64,000 bases of DNA from Gordonibacter pamelaeae 7-10-1-b (GCF_000210055.1 NC_021021.1:3513790-3577789); one strand, 5' to 3'; shown: positions 16,219-25,115, counted from the first letter of the stretch. Program-made: numbers and translations. Notes: generated by a model not told the origin, from the letters alone.

Positions 16219-17516
16219 CGGCTACGCCCTTCCTGTTGCCTGTCCCTGCTGTCCCGCCTTGCCGCAGCGGAGCTCTGACCCGCCCTCTGAGGCCTGTTTC
16301 CGCTGCGCTGCGGCCCGTATTGCCAACGGTCGGATCCAGAGCCTTGATGCCTTCTTGCGAGCTCCCCATCTGGAACCAGGGAGTGTCTTGAGGCGTACTC
16401 CCTGGCCTCGGCGAGCTCCTGGATTCGCTCGGCGCATTTCGCCGCCGCCTTGGCCTCAGGCTCCCTTTCCATGCGCCTTTGAAGTGTCTCGATGCGCCTT
16501 CCGTAATCCCCGCTCGATCGGATCGAATATTGTGCGTTCGTCTCGACCGCCTTCGCCAGGCTGCCGAGCTCCGCAACGTCTTTGATCTCCACGGCGTCGG
16601 TGGCCATGGAGAGGATCGCCCTGGAAGATGCGGCGTCCGGATGGTAAGAGCCGATTCGCACGAAGCGCTCTGTCAACGCTATCTTGCCGAACGTCATCCC
16701 GAGCCTCTCCCCTGACACCTTCCTGGATGGCTGGTCCGCCAAGGAGAAGATCCAGTCCTCCCGGGGTGCCTGGGTCGAATTCTCTGCGACCTCGATCTCC
16801 ATGAGCTCCAGTATTCGCATGAACTCGCCTTCGTTGCGCGACAGCACCTTGGCCACGGACACCCTGTTTCTGATGTCGCTGACCCACGAGTAGCCACCCG
16901 CGTCCAGGATTCCGCGCTCGGCTTTGTTGATATACGTGGCCCACCGCGTTCGAGGTCGGGGAGGGGTTCTCGGATCGCTCCGCCCTGCCCTGCCCTTCGG
17001 CATCTCGTTGTCGAAGACCGTCAACCCTCTTGCCTTGGCAACTTCCTGCAGGCTGCGGTTCATATCAAGCACATTCGGGATGTGGAGTCTCCGGCCGGTT
17101 TCGAGATTGGTATTGTTCACCACGATGTGCGCATGCGGGATCCCCTGCCTGTTATCGTCGTGGTAGACGACGGCCACCTGATAGTCGGAGAAGTGCTTTT
17201 TGACCCAGGCGTGCGTTAACTCACGCAGTCCTTCGAGGCCGATGTTGTCGCTAGGATCCGGGGAGATCGCGTAGTGACGGAACGTGATGGCGCGCTGCCC
17301 CTTCCATGGCCTGTCGTTGCCGTAGTCGTGGCGTAATGCGTCCATCTCTAAAGCCCAGTCCACTTCGTCCTTAAGAGCGGCATCCAGCCCCTTGTCCTCG
17401 ACCTCGTCCCAGGAGAGGTTGAAGAAGTCGCGCAGCAGCGCCCTTCCGCCCTTCTCAAGGTAGTCCTTGATGCGGCCGCACCCCGTGTGGCCGTTGATCG
17501 CCTTGAGGACCGCCAT
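16215..17516 (-). CDS. Relaxase / mobilisation nuclease (MOBP-like)
   Basis: This protein of about 433 residues has a relaxase domain at the N-terminus: AVLKAINGHTGCGRIKDYLEKGG, then AITFRHYAISPDPSDN, and the metal-binding histidine motif YHDDNRQGIPHAHIVVNNTN. It would nick the transfer origin and covalently bind the strand through an N-terminal tyrosine. The C-terminal 200 residues are polar and end in a Gln/Arg-rich tail, with no helicase or primase domain. I chose the ATG at 17516, two bases after the MobC-like stop; a TTG at 17528 is the alternative. It belongs to an operon with the MobC-like gene upstream and two small genes downstream. Confidence 0.82.
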   Translation of the reverse strand: MAVLKAINGHTGCGRIKDYLEKGGRALLRDFFNLSWDEVEDKGLDAALKDEVDWALEMDALRHDYGNDRPWKGQRAITFRHYAISPDPSDNIGLEGLRELTHAWVKKHFSDYQVAVVYHDDNRQGIPHAHIVVNNTNLETGRRLHIPNVLDMNRSLQEVAKARGLTVFDNEMPKGRAGRSDPRTPPRPRTRWATYINKAERGILDAGGYSWVSDIRNRVSVAKVLSRNEGEFMRILELMEIEVAENSTQAPREDWIFSLADQPSRKVSGERLGMTFGKIALTERFVRIGSYHPDAASSRAILSMATDAVEIKDVAELGSLAKAVETNAQYSIRSSGDYGRRIETLQRRMEREPEAKAAAKCAERIQELAEAREYASRHSLVPDGELARRHQGSGSDRWQYGPQRSGNRPQRAGQSSAAARRDSRDRQQEGRSR

Positions 17517-17518
17517 CG

Positions 17519-17944
17519 CTACCGCCAAAACCTCTCGGACTTATGGACCGCCTGAACCATGTCCTTGATTTCCTCGACGGAGCCCTGGACGAGTTCCAGC
17601 TCGCTTGCCGCCTTGTTTAGCTGCTCCTTCGCGACCTGCGGGTCGATGCCGCCTTTGTTCCTCGCGAACATCGCTATGGTGTTCAGGGCCCTGACCGCCT
17701 GGTTGTAGTGGCGTCCCCAGCGGACGAGCTCGCGGTTGATGCGGCCCATGGTCTTCGCGTCGATGACGACGACGCGGCTTCCCTCGTCTATGGCGGCGAG
17801 GTTGTCGGGATCGGCTATGGGCAGCCTAAGGAGGGCGCGGATGGCCTCGGAGTTCGCAAGCTCCAGACTCTCCGCCCTTTGGTCCAAGAGCTGCCTGTCC
17901 TCCTCTGTCATGCGGCAGCTCACGGTGCACGTGTACACACCCAT
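17519..17944 (-). CDS. MobC-like relaxosome accessory protein
   Basis: This 141-residue protein begins MGVYTCTVSCRMTEEDRQLL. It has an N-terminal ribbon-helix-helix-like segment (VSCRMTEEDRQLLDQRAESLELANSEAIRALL) and the MobC signature region (INRELVRWGRHYNQAVRALNTIA), followed by a helical tail. MobC proteins bind near oriT and help the relaxase open the strands. The start at 17944 is preceded by AAGGAG. It is the first gene of the mobilisation operon, directly next to a palindrome-rich intergenic region that is a likely oriT. Confidence 0.75.
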   Translation of the reverse strand: MGVYTCTVSCRMTEEDRQLLDQRAESLELANSEAIRALLRLPIADPDNLAAIDEGSRVVVIDAKTMGRINRELVRWGRHYNQAVRALNTIAMFARNKGGIDPQVAKEQLNKAASELELVQGSVEEIKDMVQAVHKSERFWR

Positions 17945-17945
17945 C

Positions 17946-18131
17946 GTTTTCTCCTTGCGTCTTGTAGGGGCCACGGGGGATCCCCCGTGAAGGAAGCGGC
18001 GACGGTGGAAGGCGTCTTGCCGCTTCCGGTTGCCAGAGGTCGGGGAGGGTTTCCGGATGGCGTCCCCATCCGGGGTGGAAGCGCCCTGCCCCGCCCCGGA
18101 ACGAGTTCATTGCGTTGTAATACGCAATGAG
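17946..18131. other. Putative transfer origin (oriT) region
   Basis: The 186-bp gap between the MobC-like gene and parB holds a perfect 18-bp palindrome CACGGGGGATCCCCCGTG (17972-17989) and further arms CCGGATGG and CCATCCGG around 18053-18077. Position next to mobC/relaxase genes and dense inverted repeats fit an oriT. The nick site cannot be placed. Confidence 0.45.
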
Positions 18132-19091
18132 TTACTCGCTACGATTCGTATATGACGGGTTCTGCCGAGCCCCATGGGCATCGGTGAACCCTGAAACCGC
18201 ATCGCCGGCCTGGCGGGCCAGCTCAGCGATGCGGGATATCGCCTCGGAATCCGCCGCAGTAGGGGTCTTGGGGAGGTTCGCGACGAAGCGGCGGAGCGCC
18301 TTCTCGGCGCTTGCGAGCCGCTTGTCGGCGGCGGGTTTCGAGGCCGTCATCGAGGCGACCAGCTCGGTAGTCGCCGCCTTCGATCTCGGCGACTCCAACC
18401 ACTTCTCGAACGCCGATCTCTGCGTCGCCTCGTCGGACCCGGCCAATGCGTCGACGGCCTTGACCGAGAGCCCGCCGGAGTCCGCCGCATCGCGCCATTC
18501 TGGAATGAGGCCCGCGACCTCGTCCGCGAGCGCCTCCTCGCGCTTGATGGTCTTTCCGCTTACCTTGCGGCCCGTCATCTCCTCGACGATGCGCGCCTTG
18601 ACGTCCTCCGTGCGCATGCCGGCAAGGGACGGGTCCGCTGCGCGCATCTGCTCGACTTGGATGCCGAGGGCTTTGGTGGCGGCAGCGCGCTCGGTGACGG
18701 TCAGGGAGCGTGTGAAGAAGTTCGCGGTGTGAAGCAGCACCACGGCCTGCTCGTCGGAGACGTCGGAAGCGATCCTGCAGGGGATCTTCGAATAGGAGGG
18801 ACCCTGTTGGGAGAGCAGCCTGAATGCCGCCATCCTGCGATGCCCGGAGATCATCTGGAATCCCCCGCCCTGCAGCCTCCTGACCAGAGGGAGGTCCGTC
18901 AGGCCGTCGTGCCGGATGGACTCGGCGAGTCTTGCGATCCCCTCCTCGTCCATGGAGTACGCGACGTTGCCGGGGTGCCCTTGGATGTCGGAAAGGGGTA
19001 TCTCCCTTACCGGAAACCTGCTTGCCGTCTGGGATCCGGCGTCGAGCAGGCCGCTGATGCTGAAGCCTTCGGCCACGTCCGCCGCGCTCAT
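18132..19091 (-). CDS. parB: ParB-family partition protein
   Basis: This 319-residue protein has a ParB N-terminal domain (VREIPLSDIQGHPGNVAYSM, then ISGHRRMAAFRLL, the GxxRxxA motif of the CTPase fold) and a helical middle (LTVTERAAATKALGI, KARIVEEMTGRKVSGKTIKREEAL), which should be the HTH/KorB-like DNA-binding part. It would bind parS sites and, with ParA, segregate or stabilise the element. The start at 19091 overlaps the parA stop (ATGA). The longer frame upstream is parA shadow. Confidence 0.85.
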   Translation of the reverse strand: MSAADVAEGFSISGLLDAGSQTASRFPVREIPLSDIQGHPGNVAYSMDEEGIARLAESIRHDGLTDLPLVRRLQGGGFQMISGHRRMAAFRLLSQQGPSYSKIPCRIASDVSDEQAVVLLHTANFFTRSLTVTERAAATKALGIQVEQMRAADPSLAGMRTEDVKARIVEEMTGRKVSGKTIKREEALADEVAGLIPEWRDAADSGGLSVKAVDALAGSDEATQRSAFEKWLESPRSKAATTELVASMTASKPAADKRLASAEKALRRFVANLPKTPTAADSEAISRIAELARQAGDAVSGFTDAHGARQNPSYTNRSE

Positions 19092-19855
19092 GCCATCGCC
19101 TCCCAAAGCTCGTCGGCAAGGCGTTCGTAGTCCCTGGCGGGCCTGCTGCCGGGCTCGAACACTGAGACGGGCTTCCATTGCCAGCTTCCCTCGCAGACCT
19201 TCGAGGACGCATGGATGACGTTGGAGAGCTGCTGACCGGAGAAGAACCGGTCCAGCACCGCCTCGCCCGTCCTCTCGGCGTTCGCCATGCGCCCGGGCAC
19301 GCATGTCCTGAGGATCCTGAACTCGGGGACGGGCACGCGCAGCGCGTCGGCGATCGCCTGGATGGCGTTCACGGTGAGCGCGGTTCCCCGCATGACGGTC
19401 GAATCGAGCTTCACGGGGATGACGACCATGCCGGACTCCGCTGCAGCCAGGTAGGCGTTGAAGGCCAGCCTCTTCATGGTGGGGCTGCAGTCGATGATCG
19501 CGGCGTCGTAATCCCCCGCACAATCGTCCAAGGCGAAGCGGAGCCTCTGCTCTCGCAGCATCAGCTCGTTCTGGTCGGTCAGCTCGATGATGGACGGGAT
19601 GACGGACAGGTTCTCGATGCCGGTCTCGTAAGCGACGTCCGCGACGGCGGCGTTCTCGTAGAGAAGCTGGATGGACGTCTTCCCGTCCTTGGCGGCCCGG
19701 TCGTACAGGCCGAAGTAGTCGGTGGCGGATGCCTGGGGATCCAGGTCGATGAGCAGGACCCTCAGGCCGCGCGCCGCGTATATTGCGGCGAGGTTCACGG
19801 CCGTGGTCGTCTTGCCCACCCCGCCCTTGTAGTTGCTCACTGCAAGGGTTCGCAT
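19088..19855 (-). CDS. parA: ParA-family partition ATPase
   Basis: This 255-residue protein has the deviant Walker A motif KGGVGKTTTAVN (10-21), the A' motif LLIDLDPQASATDYFG and Walker B region DAAIIDCSPTMKR, typical of ParA/MinD ATPases. It binds DNA non-specifically and positions the element through ParB. No N-terminal HTH is present, so it is the short type and ParB or another factor probably regulates the operon. A 15-bp-arm palindrome upstream (19968-20003) is the likely operator or centromere. Confidence 0.9.
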   Translation of the reverse strand: MRTLAVSNYKGGVGKTTTAVNLAAIYAARGLRVLLIDLDPQASATDYFGLYDRAAKDGKTSIQLLYENAAVADVAYETGIENLSVIPSIIELTDQNELMLREQRLRFALDDCAGDYDAAIIDCSPTMKRLAFNAYLAAAESGMVVIPVKLDSTVMRGTALTVNAIQAIADALRVPVPEFRILRTCVPGRMANAERTGEAVLDRFFSGQQLSNVIHASSKVCEGSWQWKPVSVFEPGSRPARDYERLADELWEAMA

Positions 19856-19967
19856 GGGAAAGCTCCTTCGCGTCTTGCGGTCCCGAGGTTGTGGAAGCGA
19901 GGGACCTCGTATTCGGCTGGCTGGATGGGCTCCTTAAACGCAGTTTCCATCCTGTATTACCGATGGT

Positions 19968-20003
19968 AACACAAACTGATACGTTTTTGTATCAGTTTGT
20001 GTT
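19968..20003. promoter_or_regulatory. 15-bp-arm palindrome upstream of parA
   Basis: Perfect arms AACACAAACTGATAC and GTATCAGTTTGTGTT with a 6-nt loop lie 113 bp upstream of parA in an AT-rich pocket. Probable operator or parS-like centromere. As RNA it would be a strong hairpin without a following T-run on either strand. Confidence 0.6.
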
Positions 20004-20344
20004 AGTCAACGGATAAGGATTGCCAGTCACGGATGGGGTTTACTACGCCCTCCCGACCGTGCGTATAGGGAGGCTTGTCCGATTCAGGAGGCGCGACGTT
20101 GCCGCTTTCGTGCGACGGGGCATCTCGTAGCCAGGCCCCTTGGCTCTCCGCCACTCTGCCGGGGAGTTCTTACTTTCACGCCGAACCCGCACCCCGCAAG
20201 GCCCTCTAGCGTCGCCGCCTCGACGCGCTCTCGGTTCTGTAACGACTTCCATCGGACGACAACGAAAGCCTCGCCCCTTCTTCAGGAGGGGCGAGACTGA
20301 ATCAGGGTGTCTTTGTCAAAGGAGGAAAGCGCCGTCCTGTTTGT
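20004..20344. other. Intergenic stretch between parA and the exonuclease gene
   Basis: No gene is supported. It contains the hairpin at 20270-20295, which follows the minus-strand exonuclease gene. The rest shows no pattern that I could identify. Confidence 0.5.
20270..20295 (-). terminator. Hairpin after the exonuclease gene
   Basis: Arms CTCGCCCCT and AGGGGCGAG with an 8-nt loop lie 50 bp beyond the stop of the minus-strand exonuclease gene. The following T-run is weak on the minus strand (GCTTTCGTT). Confidence 0.5.
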
Positions 20345-22051
20345 TTACTCGTCTAGGTACTTCCACCTATACCCACCAGCATGCTGCTGGATCCCCTTTG
20401 CAGCGTCCCGAATGCTTTTCGTGCTAACGCCCACCTCTTTGGCCGCCGCCGATACCGACTCAAACCGGCTAATTTCATTTTCGTCGTCATCCATCATCGC
20501 AATGGGGCGCTTGTGGCCTTCATTATTCCGAGCGGGTTTGCTCTCTGCGGCGCCGTTGATCGCCTCGCGCTTGCGTCTCTCTCGCGCTTCCCGACGCCTC
20601 GCCTTCTTTTCGGCTTCCCGTTGTTCTGCGCGCTCGTCCTCGAGCTCTTTGCGATGCCTTTCGATTGCGCTTTGAAGCAGGTCTTCCACTTCTGCGTCGG
20701 AAAAGGTTACCCCCGCATAGCTCTCCATGGTCAAACGGGCCTTGCGTCTGTGCCGGCTATTCTCTTCGATGTATTCGAGTGCTTCCAGCCTGCAGTCTCT
20801 GTATTCGCTAACAATGCAATCCGACAGTGGCGAGAGGTCAGATGGGGTTTTGAAGAACACTCGAACAAACGCATCTCCTCCCTCGCTGGCGGTGCAACTA
20901 GCTGTTACGAGCTCTTGCGGGAGATTCGCAGAGTCCTTGACGATTAAGAAAGGACCTTTTCGAAGTACTTTGAACCTCAAGAAGCTATACAGGTATCGTG
21001 CGCTTACATATCCGGATTTCGACTTGGTCAAGGCGAACCAGCTTAAATCGCCGCCGTTATCTACTATCGTTTTCTGAATCCAGGCGCCAATTTCTTTTTC
21101 CACGTCAGTAAGATTAGGAATACCCCGTTCTTCGCGATTAAGGGCTAGTCTCTGTTCCCCAAGGCTTGCGAGTTTGCAAAACATCATTCCGCAGACTTCG
21201 GCATCGCCGTATGCTCTGTGTTCCGCATTATTTTGAATATTGAAGTACTGGGCTACAGTCGGCTGCTTGTAGTTGGGCAAGTCCGAAATCAAGCGGCGAG
21301 AAAGCGATAGCGTGTCCACGTAATTGATGGTTCCGCTATAGCCCAAGCGCTCCAGGGTGTTCTTTAGGAAGCCCATGTCGAATCTTGCATTGTGGGCGCA
21401 CAGGATCGAGTTGCCTGCAAGAGCATCACCCAGAAATTCGACGAACTGCTCGTAGGCTTGATTCTCTGAGGGGGCGTTTCCAAGCATTTCGTTGCTTATG
21501 TGGTTAATGCGGCTGGCCTCTACAGATATCCTCACACCGGGATTTACAAGGGTGCTAAATGAGCGCATGGGCTTGCGGTCTTCGAAGCAAATGGCGCCGA
21601 TCTCTACAATCCGGTCTGCATATTCGCTGAGGCCTGTGGTTTCTACGTCAAAGGCGATGAACTTTGACTTCACCGAAGCCATAGCACCTGGTGCCACGTA
21701 AATTTCATGCAACTCCACGCGTCCCAGGGAGTGAGATTCAAACGCGGAACCGGAAATCGAGGTGTCGGGCGCAGCACTGGGCGTTGCAGAAGAATTCGAG
21801 GAAAAGGATGCCGAATCAGTTGCTGGCTTAGATGAGGGTACGGATAAGGATTCAGCGGTTCGACAGCCGGCAGCAACTTGGAGTTCGTTCAGGGTATGTT
21901 TCTTGACGTCTACCGCGTTGATTCCAGATGCGATTATTCTCGTCAAGCACGGCCTGCACAGATGCAGACCATTGTATTTTGCCATGGTCTTTTCAAAGGC
22001 GTTTGTTCTACGCCCGCATATGGGGCAATCCTCAGTTTTGAAAATACTCAC
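20345..22051 (-). CDS. DEDDh exonuclease with zinc-finger head and NUMOD1-like tail
   Basis: From the preferred GTG at 22051 the protein has about 568 residues. Residues about 7-35 form a CxxC...CxxC zinc finger (CPICGRR, CRPCL; DUF4428-like). A Ser/Thr/Ala-rich linker follows, then a DnaQ-like exonuclease: FIAFDVETTGL (first Asp-Glu pair), HNARFDMGFL, and HRAYGDAEV (His-x4-Asp). A charged coiled-coil region rich in Glu, Lys and Arg precedes the C-terminal FESVSAAAKEVGVSTKSIR plus GGYRWKYL, which resembles NUMOD1, a DNA-binding module of homing endonucleases. It probably degrades DNA or RNA 3' to 5' and may be a defence or mobile-element nuclease. An in-frame ATG at 22228 is the alternative start. 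The GC content is lower than in neighbouring parA/parB. Confidence 0.72.
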   Translation of the reverse strand: MSIFKTEDCPICGRRTNAFEKTMAKYNGLHLCRPCLTRIIASGINAVDVKKHTLNELQVAAGCRTAESLSVPSSKPATDSASFSSNSSATPSAAPDTSISGSAFESHSLGRVELHEIYVAPGAMASVKSKFIAFDVETTGLSEYADRIVEIGAICFEDRKPMRSFSTLVNPGVRISVEASRINHISNEMLGNAPSENQAYEQFVEFLGDALAGNSILCAHNARFDMGFLKNTLERLGYSGTINYVDTLSLSRRLISDLPNYKQPTVAQYFNIQNNAEHRAYGDAEVCGMMFCKLASLGEQRLALNREERGIPNLTDVEKEIGAWIQKTIVDNGGDLSWFALTKSKSGYVSARYLYSFLRFKVLRKGPFLIVKDSANLPQELVTASCTASEGGDAFVRVFFKTPSDLSPLSDCIVSEYRDCRLEALEYIEENSRHRRKARLTMESYAGVTFSDAEVEDLLQSAIERHRKELEDERAEQREAEKKARRREARERRKREAINGAAESKPARNNEGHKRPIAMMDDDENEISRFESVSAAAKEVGVSTKSIRDAAKGIQQHAGGYRWKYLDE

Positions 22052-22646
22052 TTTAGCCTGTCTCCCCAAAAGATGAATCAAGAAATATCTAGATACGTCT
22101 ACGCCGCTCGTCCATGAAGAGCGCCAATTCGTATTCTCGTATTCATAGGCAAGAAACTCCGTTGTGAAGTAGATGCCGACTACGGATCGACGCCATATTG
22201 CATACCCGCGATAGCGCTGAGGCCGCATCTGCGCATCCGCTTCGAACTCAATAAACTACCTATCCAATTAAACCACCATTATCCTGCCGGCATTCGCTCA
22301 TTGTTGAACTACACATTAACAATGCCGATGCTCTATTTTTACGAATCTATCCAAACTGCTGCGAACAATTCAATTGATTGTCTGAAGCCGACAGGTGAAG
22401 GTGTTCGGCAGCCGTGTGGCCATAATGGCTTCCACGAAAAGATTGCCCTCATCTGTTAGTGTGGGACACGGCCTCGTTCGCCCGAGGTGCAGACCAGTTG
22501 GCCACGGCCTACCCAACGTGGTGCCGTCGGGGGCTCCTCCTGCCCGGGGCCGCGTCTTGTTTCGCGTAGTCAGCGTCAAGCAGTGATGGAGCGTTTCCGC
22601 AGGCCAGTCGTGTCACTCTTCGGTCGGTGGAAAATACTCTTCGAAA

Positions 22647-22750
22647 GTGACTACACGGCCTGTAGTCACCTCCGGCTACACGGTGACTACACGTTTTCCG
22701 TGAGCGAAGAATGACAACAACCGCAGGTCAGGCACCATGTTGACTACACG
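22647..22750. repeat. TGACTACA repeat cluster
   Basis: GTGACTACA-CGGCC-TGTAGTCAC (22647-22669) is an inverted pair. GTGACTACACG recurs at 22683-22693 and TTGACTACACG at 22740-22750. No adjacent gene explains it. Confidence 0.55.
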
Positions 22751-22819
22751 AATTTGGGGTATGTTTCCATTGAGTGGGAATAGCAATAATACCTGCAATA
22801 CACTTGCAAAGACAGCCAG

Positions 22820-22854
22820 CTTGCACCCATGCGGCAATCCGGCATGGGTGCAAG
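22820..22854. repeat. 13-bp perfect inverted repeat
   Basis: Arms CTTGCACCCATGC and GCATGGGTGCAAG with a 9-nt loop, with no T-run on either side. It could be an insertion-sequence end or a structured RNA element. Confidence 0.5.
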
Positions 22855-22986
22855 CCTCATGCATGGGGGCAGATCACAACGCGTTGTCGTCATGTCATGG
22901 CGTAAATCCGTCATGACATGATGAATCCCAAGGAGATCCCGCCCGCCGCACGTACAATCCCCACATAACGCATGCACACGCCGCTC

Positions 22987-23313
22987 ATGCACCTCGCCGA
23001 GAACTCCGTCGTGGTGCATGACATGGAGTAAGCGCACAACGCCCCGATCAGGGAGACCGGATGCATAAGCGAGCCGTAAAGGGCCGATGTCCGCGACCCG
23101 TAGTACCTGGAATGCATGTTGATGGTGAACAGCATGTGCTTGTGGCTGAAGCGCTGCATCTGGCGGTTCATCGGCACGGACACGAAGAACCTGCAATCGT
23201 ACCTGAACTGGTTCGTCTGCCTGTTCGGGGTTCGCCAGACCGAGGTAAGATGGCTGAAAACGGAAAGCGTCCGCCATTTGCTGATGTCCGACGCGCATTA
23301 CCGCACGTCATGA
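22987..23313 (+). pseudogene. IS1595/ISXO2-type transposase remnant with in-frame stops
   Basis: One frame reads MHLAENSVVVHDME-stop, then PIRETGCISEP-stop, ADVRDP-stop, and YLECMLMVNSMCLWLKR with TKNLQSYLNWFVCLFGV up to 23313. The last part matches the end of ISXO2-like DDE transposases (SxLKR...TKxLQxYLNWF). At least three in-frame stops and the missing N-terminal half show that it is dead. Terminal repeats could not be assigned with confidence. Confidence 0.6.
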
Positions 23314-23358
23314 TGCCCCTAGGAAGACCACACTCCTATACTGTCAGAGCGCATAATG

Positions 23359-23406
23359 TTGCGAGAATATTGACTCGCACAATATTGCGAACTATCATAA
23401 TCGCAA
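23359..23406 (+). promoter_or_regulatory. Tandem HipB-type operators
   Basis: Two sites of the form TTGCGA-N10-TCGCAA lie at 23359-23380 (one mismatch) and 23385-23406 (perfect). They are separated by 4 bp and lie 43 bp upstream of hipB. HipB proteins bind paired palindromes in this position and repress the operon. Confidence 0.65.
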
Positions 23407-23448
23407 AATGATGCGAAAGAATAATTCACCCGAGATGGGAGGATATCG

Positions 23449-23760
23449 GTGGTCGACGCGCTGGAGATAGGCTACGCCATAAAGGACAGGCGCGCTGAAT
23501 TGGGGATGACCCAGGCCCAGCTGGCAGAGGCCGCGGGCGTGTCGAAGCGCTGCCTTTGGTCGTTGGAGCTGGGGCAGAACCCCGGCGTGCAGCTGGACAA
23601 GCTCATCGCCGTGCTCGGGGCCCTGGGGCTGGGGCTGGAGCTGACCGCCGGGAACCCCTCGGATGAGCCGCAAGCCGGGCAGTTGGGCATCAGAGAGCCT
23701 GCGGCTCGCGATGACGCCTCCGCAGGCGCTCTCTCCATCCTGACGGGAGGTGCGCGATGA
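23449..23760 (+). CDS. hipB: HipB-like XRE antitoxin
   Basis: This 103-residue protein has an XRE helix-turn-helix domain (GYAIKDRRAELGMTQAQLAEAAGVSKRCLWSLELGQNPGVQLDKLI, residues about 8-52) and a flexible tail. It starts at a GTG preceded by GGGAGG. It should repress the hipBA promoter and neutralise the HipA kinase. The hipA start overlaps its stop region (ATGA), a classic coupled antitoxin-toxin order. Confidence 0.87.
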   Translation: MVDALEIGYAIKDRRAELGMTQAQLAEAAGVSKRCLWSLELGQNPGVQLDKLIAVLGALGLGLELTAGNPSDEPQAGQLGIREPAARDDASAGALSILTGGAR

Positions 23761-25055
23761 CGGCCTGCGTCCTCGACGTGCTCATCGCCGGCAAGCTCGC
23801 AGGAGCCCTTTCCCAGGACGGGGCCGACTCGCTTTCCTTCGCCTACGGGAGAAACTACCGCGGCGTTCCGCTGTCGTCGTCCATGCCACTTTCCACCAGG
23901 CCCTACCGGGACAAGGTCGTGCTGCCCTACCTCTGGGGGCTTCTGCCAGAGGACCCGGCCGTGAGAAGGCATGTCGCCGCCGACGCCGGCATCTCTCCCA
24001 ACAACCCCTTCGCGCTCCTCGGCGTCATCGGCCTGGACTGCCCCGGCGCGGTGCAGTTCGTCCCCCAGGGTTCCGACGCCTGCCGCGATGAGCGCCTCGT
24101 TGCCGTGAGCGACGCCGAAATTGCCCGGAGGCTGGCCAAAGGCCGCCTGGATGGCGCCGGCTGGATCGCCGACGACGAGCATTGGAGCCTCGGCGGCCAG
24201 CAGAGCAAGTTCGCCTTGCGGCGCGTGGATGGCAGGTGGTACTCCTGCGAGGGCTCTGCGGCAACCACCCACATCCTGAAGAGCGGCGTGCGCGGACTGG
24301 CCCATCAGGCGCTCAACGAGTACGTCTGCATGCGGCTCGCGGCAAGCCTAGGCGTGCCTGCGGCAAGCGTCGAGTATCTGGAATTCGAGGGCGAGGGCGG
24401 CGTGGAGCCCGCCATCGTCATCGAGCGCTACGACCGCTTGGTCGAGGGGGACGATGTGACGAGGCTCCATCAGGAGGATCTCTGCCAGGCCCTGGGATGC
24501 CTCCCCGACAACAAGTACACCATGTACGGTGGGCCGAACTGCGCCGAAGCGCTGGGGCTTCTCACCTCGACCGGGCCCACCGCCCAGGCAAACGCCGCGG
24601 GCTTCCTGCAGATGCTCTTCCTCAACTACCTGCTCGCGGCGACGGACGCGCACGCCAAGAACTACTCCATCATGCTCGCCGCCGACGGGTCGCACAGGCT
24701 GGCGCCCATGTACGACGTGGCATCCATCGCCCCCTACGTCGAGGGGGCGAAGCTGAAGGTCAAGCCGCCCAAGCTCGCCATGTCCATCGGCGGCGAGAAC
24801 CGCGCGGGCCGTGTTTCGGCAAACGACCTCGCCAAGCTGGTCGAGCAGTGCGGCCTCGGACGATTCGGCATAACCGCCGAGGGCTGCCGCGACTTGCTGG
24901 CGCTCTACGCCGAAGAGATCCCCGGCAAGCTGGCCCGGGAGTTCGACGCTTTGGAGAAAACGGGGTCGGCCGACGCCGCCAGGGAGCTCAGGGGGCGCAT
25001 GGAGGAACCGATCGCGCAGCTGTGCGCAAGGTCGCTGAAAGGATTGGGGGGCTAG
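23757..25055 (+). CDS. hipA: HipA-like serine/threonine kinase toxin
   Basis: This 432-residue protein has an N-terminal couple_hipA domain (VLIAGKLAGALSQDGADSLSFAYG, then PLSTRPY and PYLWGLLPED) and a C-terminal kinase domain with TDAHAKNYS (catalytic Asp and Asn) and MYDVAS (metal-binding Asp). HipA kinases phosphorylate glutamyl-tRNA synthetase or other targets and induce growth arrest. All key residues appear intact and the length is normal. It is coupled to hipB and ends before a bidirectional hairpin at 25116. Confidence 0.9.
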   Translation: MTACVLDVLIAGKLAGALSQDGADSLSFAYGRNYRGVPLSSSMPLSTRPYRDKVVLPYLWGLLPEDPAVRRHVAADAGISPNNPFALLGVIGLDCPGAVQFVPQGSDACRDERLVAVSDAEIARRLAKGRLDGAGWIADDEHWSLGGQQSKFALRRVDGRWYSCEGSAATTHILKSGVRGLAHQALNEYVCMRLAASLGVPAASVEYLEFEGEGGVEPAIVIERYDRLVEGDDVTRLHQEDLCQALGCLPDNKYTMYGGPNCAEALGLLTSTGPTAQANAAGFLQMLFLNYLLAATDAHAKNYSIMLAADGSHRLAPMYDVASIAPYVEGAKLKVKPPKLAMSIGGENRAGRVSANDLAKLVEQCGLGRFGITAEGCRDLLALYAEEIPGKLAREFDALEKTGSADAARELRGRMEEPIAQLCARSLKGLGG

Positions 25056-25115
25056 GCCCCGTGCCGCTCGCGGCCAACTAGCGAATCATGGGGAACGGCC
25101 GATAAGAGAACGGAA

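Larger units (their letters stand above)
22052..22986. other. Long intergenic region with repeated operator-like motifs
   Basis: No gene is supported across most of this stretch, apart from a possible 5' extension of the exonuclease frame to 22228. It contains four copies of TGACTACA (three direct, one inverted; 22647-22750) and a 13-bp hairpin (22820-22854). It precedes a decayed transposase. Probably mobile-element debris and regulatory DNA. Confidence 0.45.
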
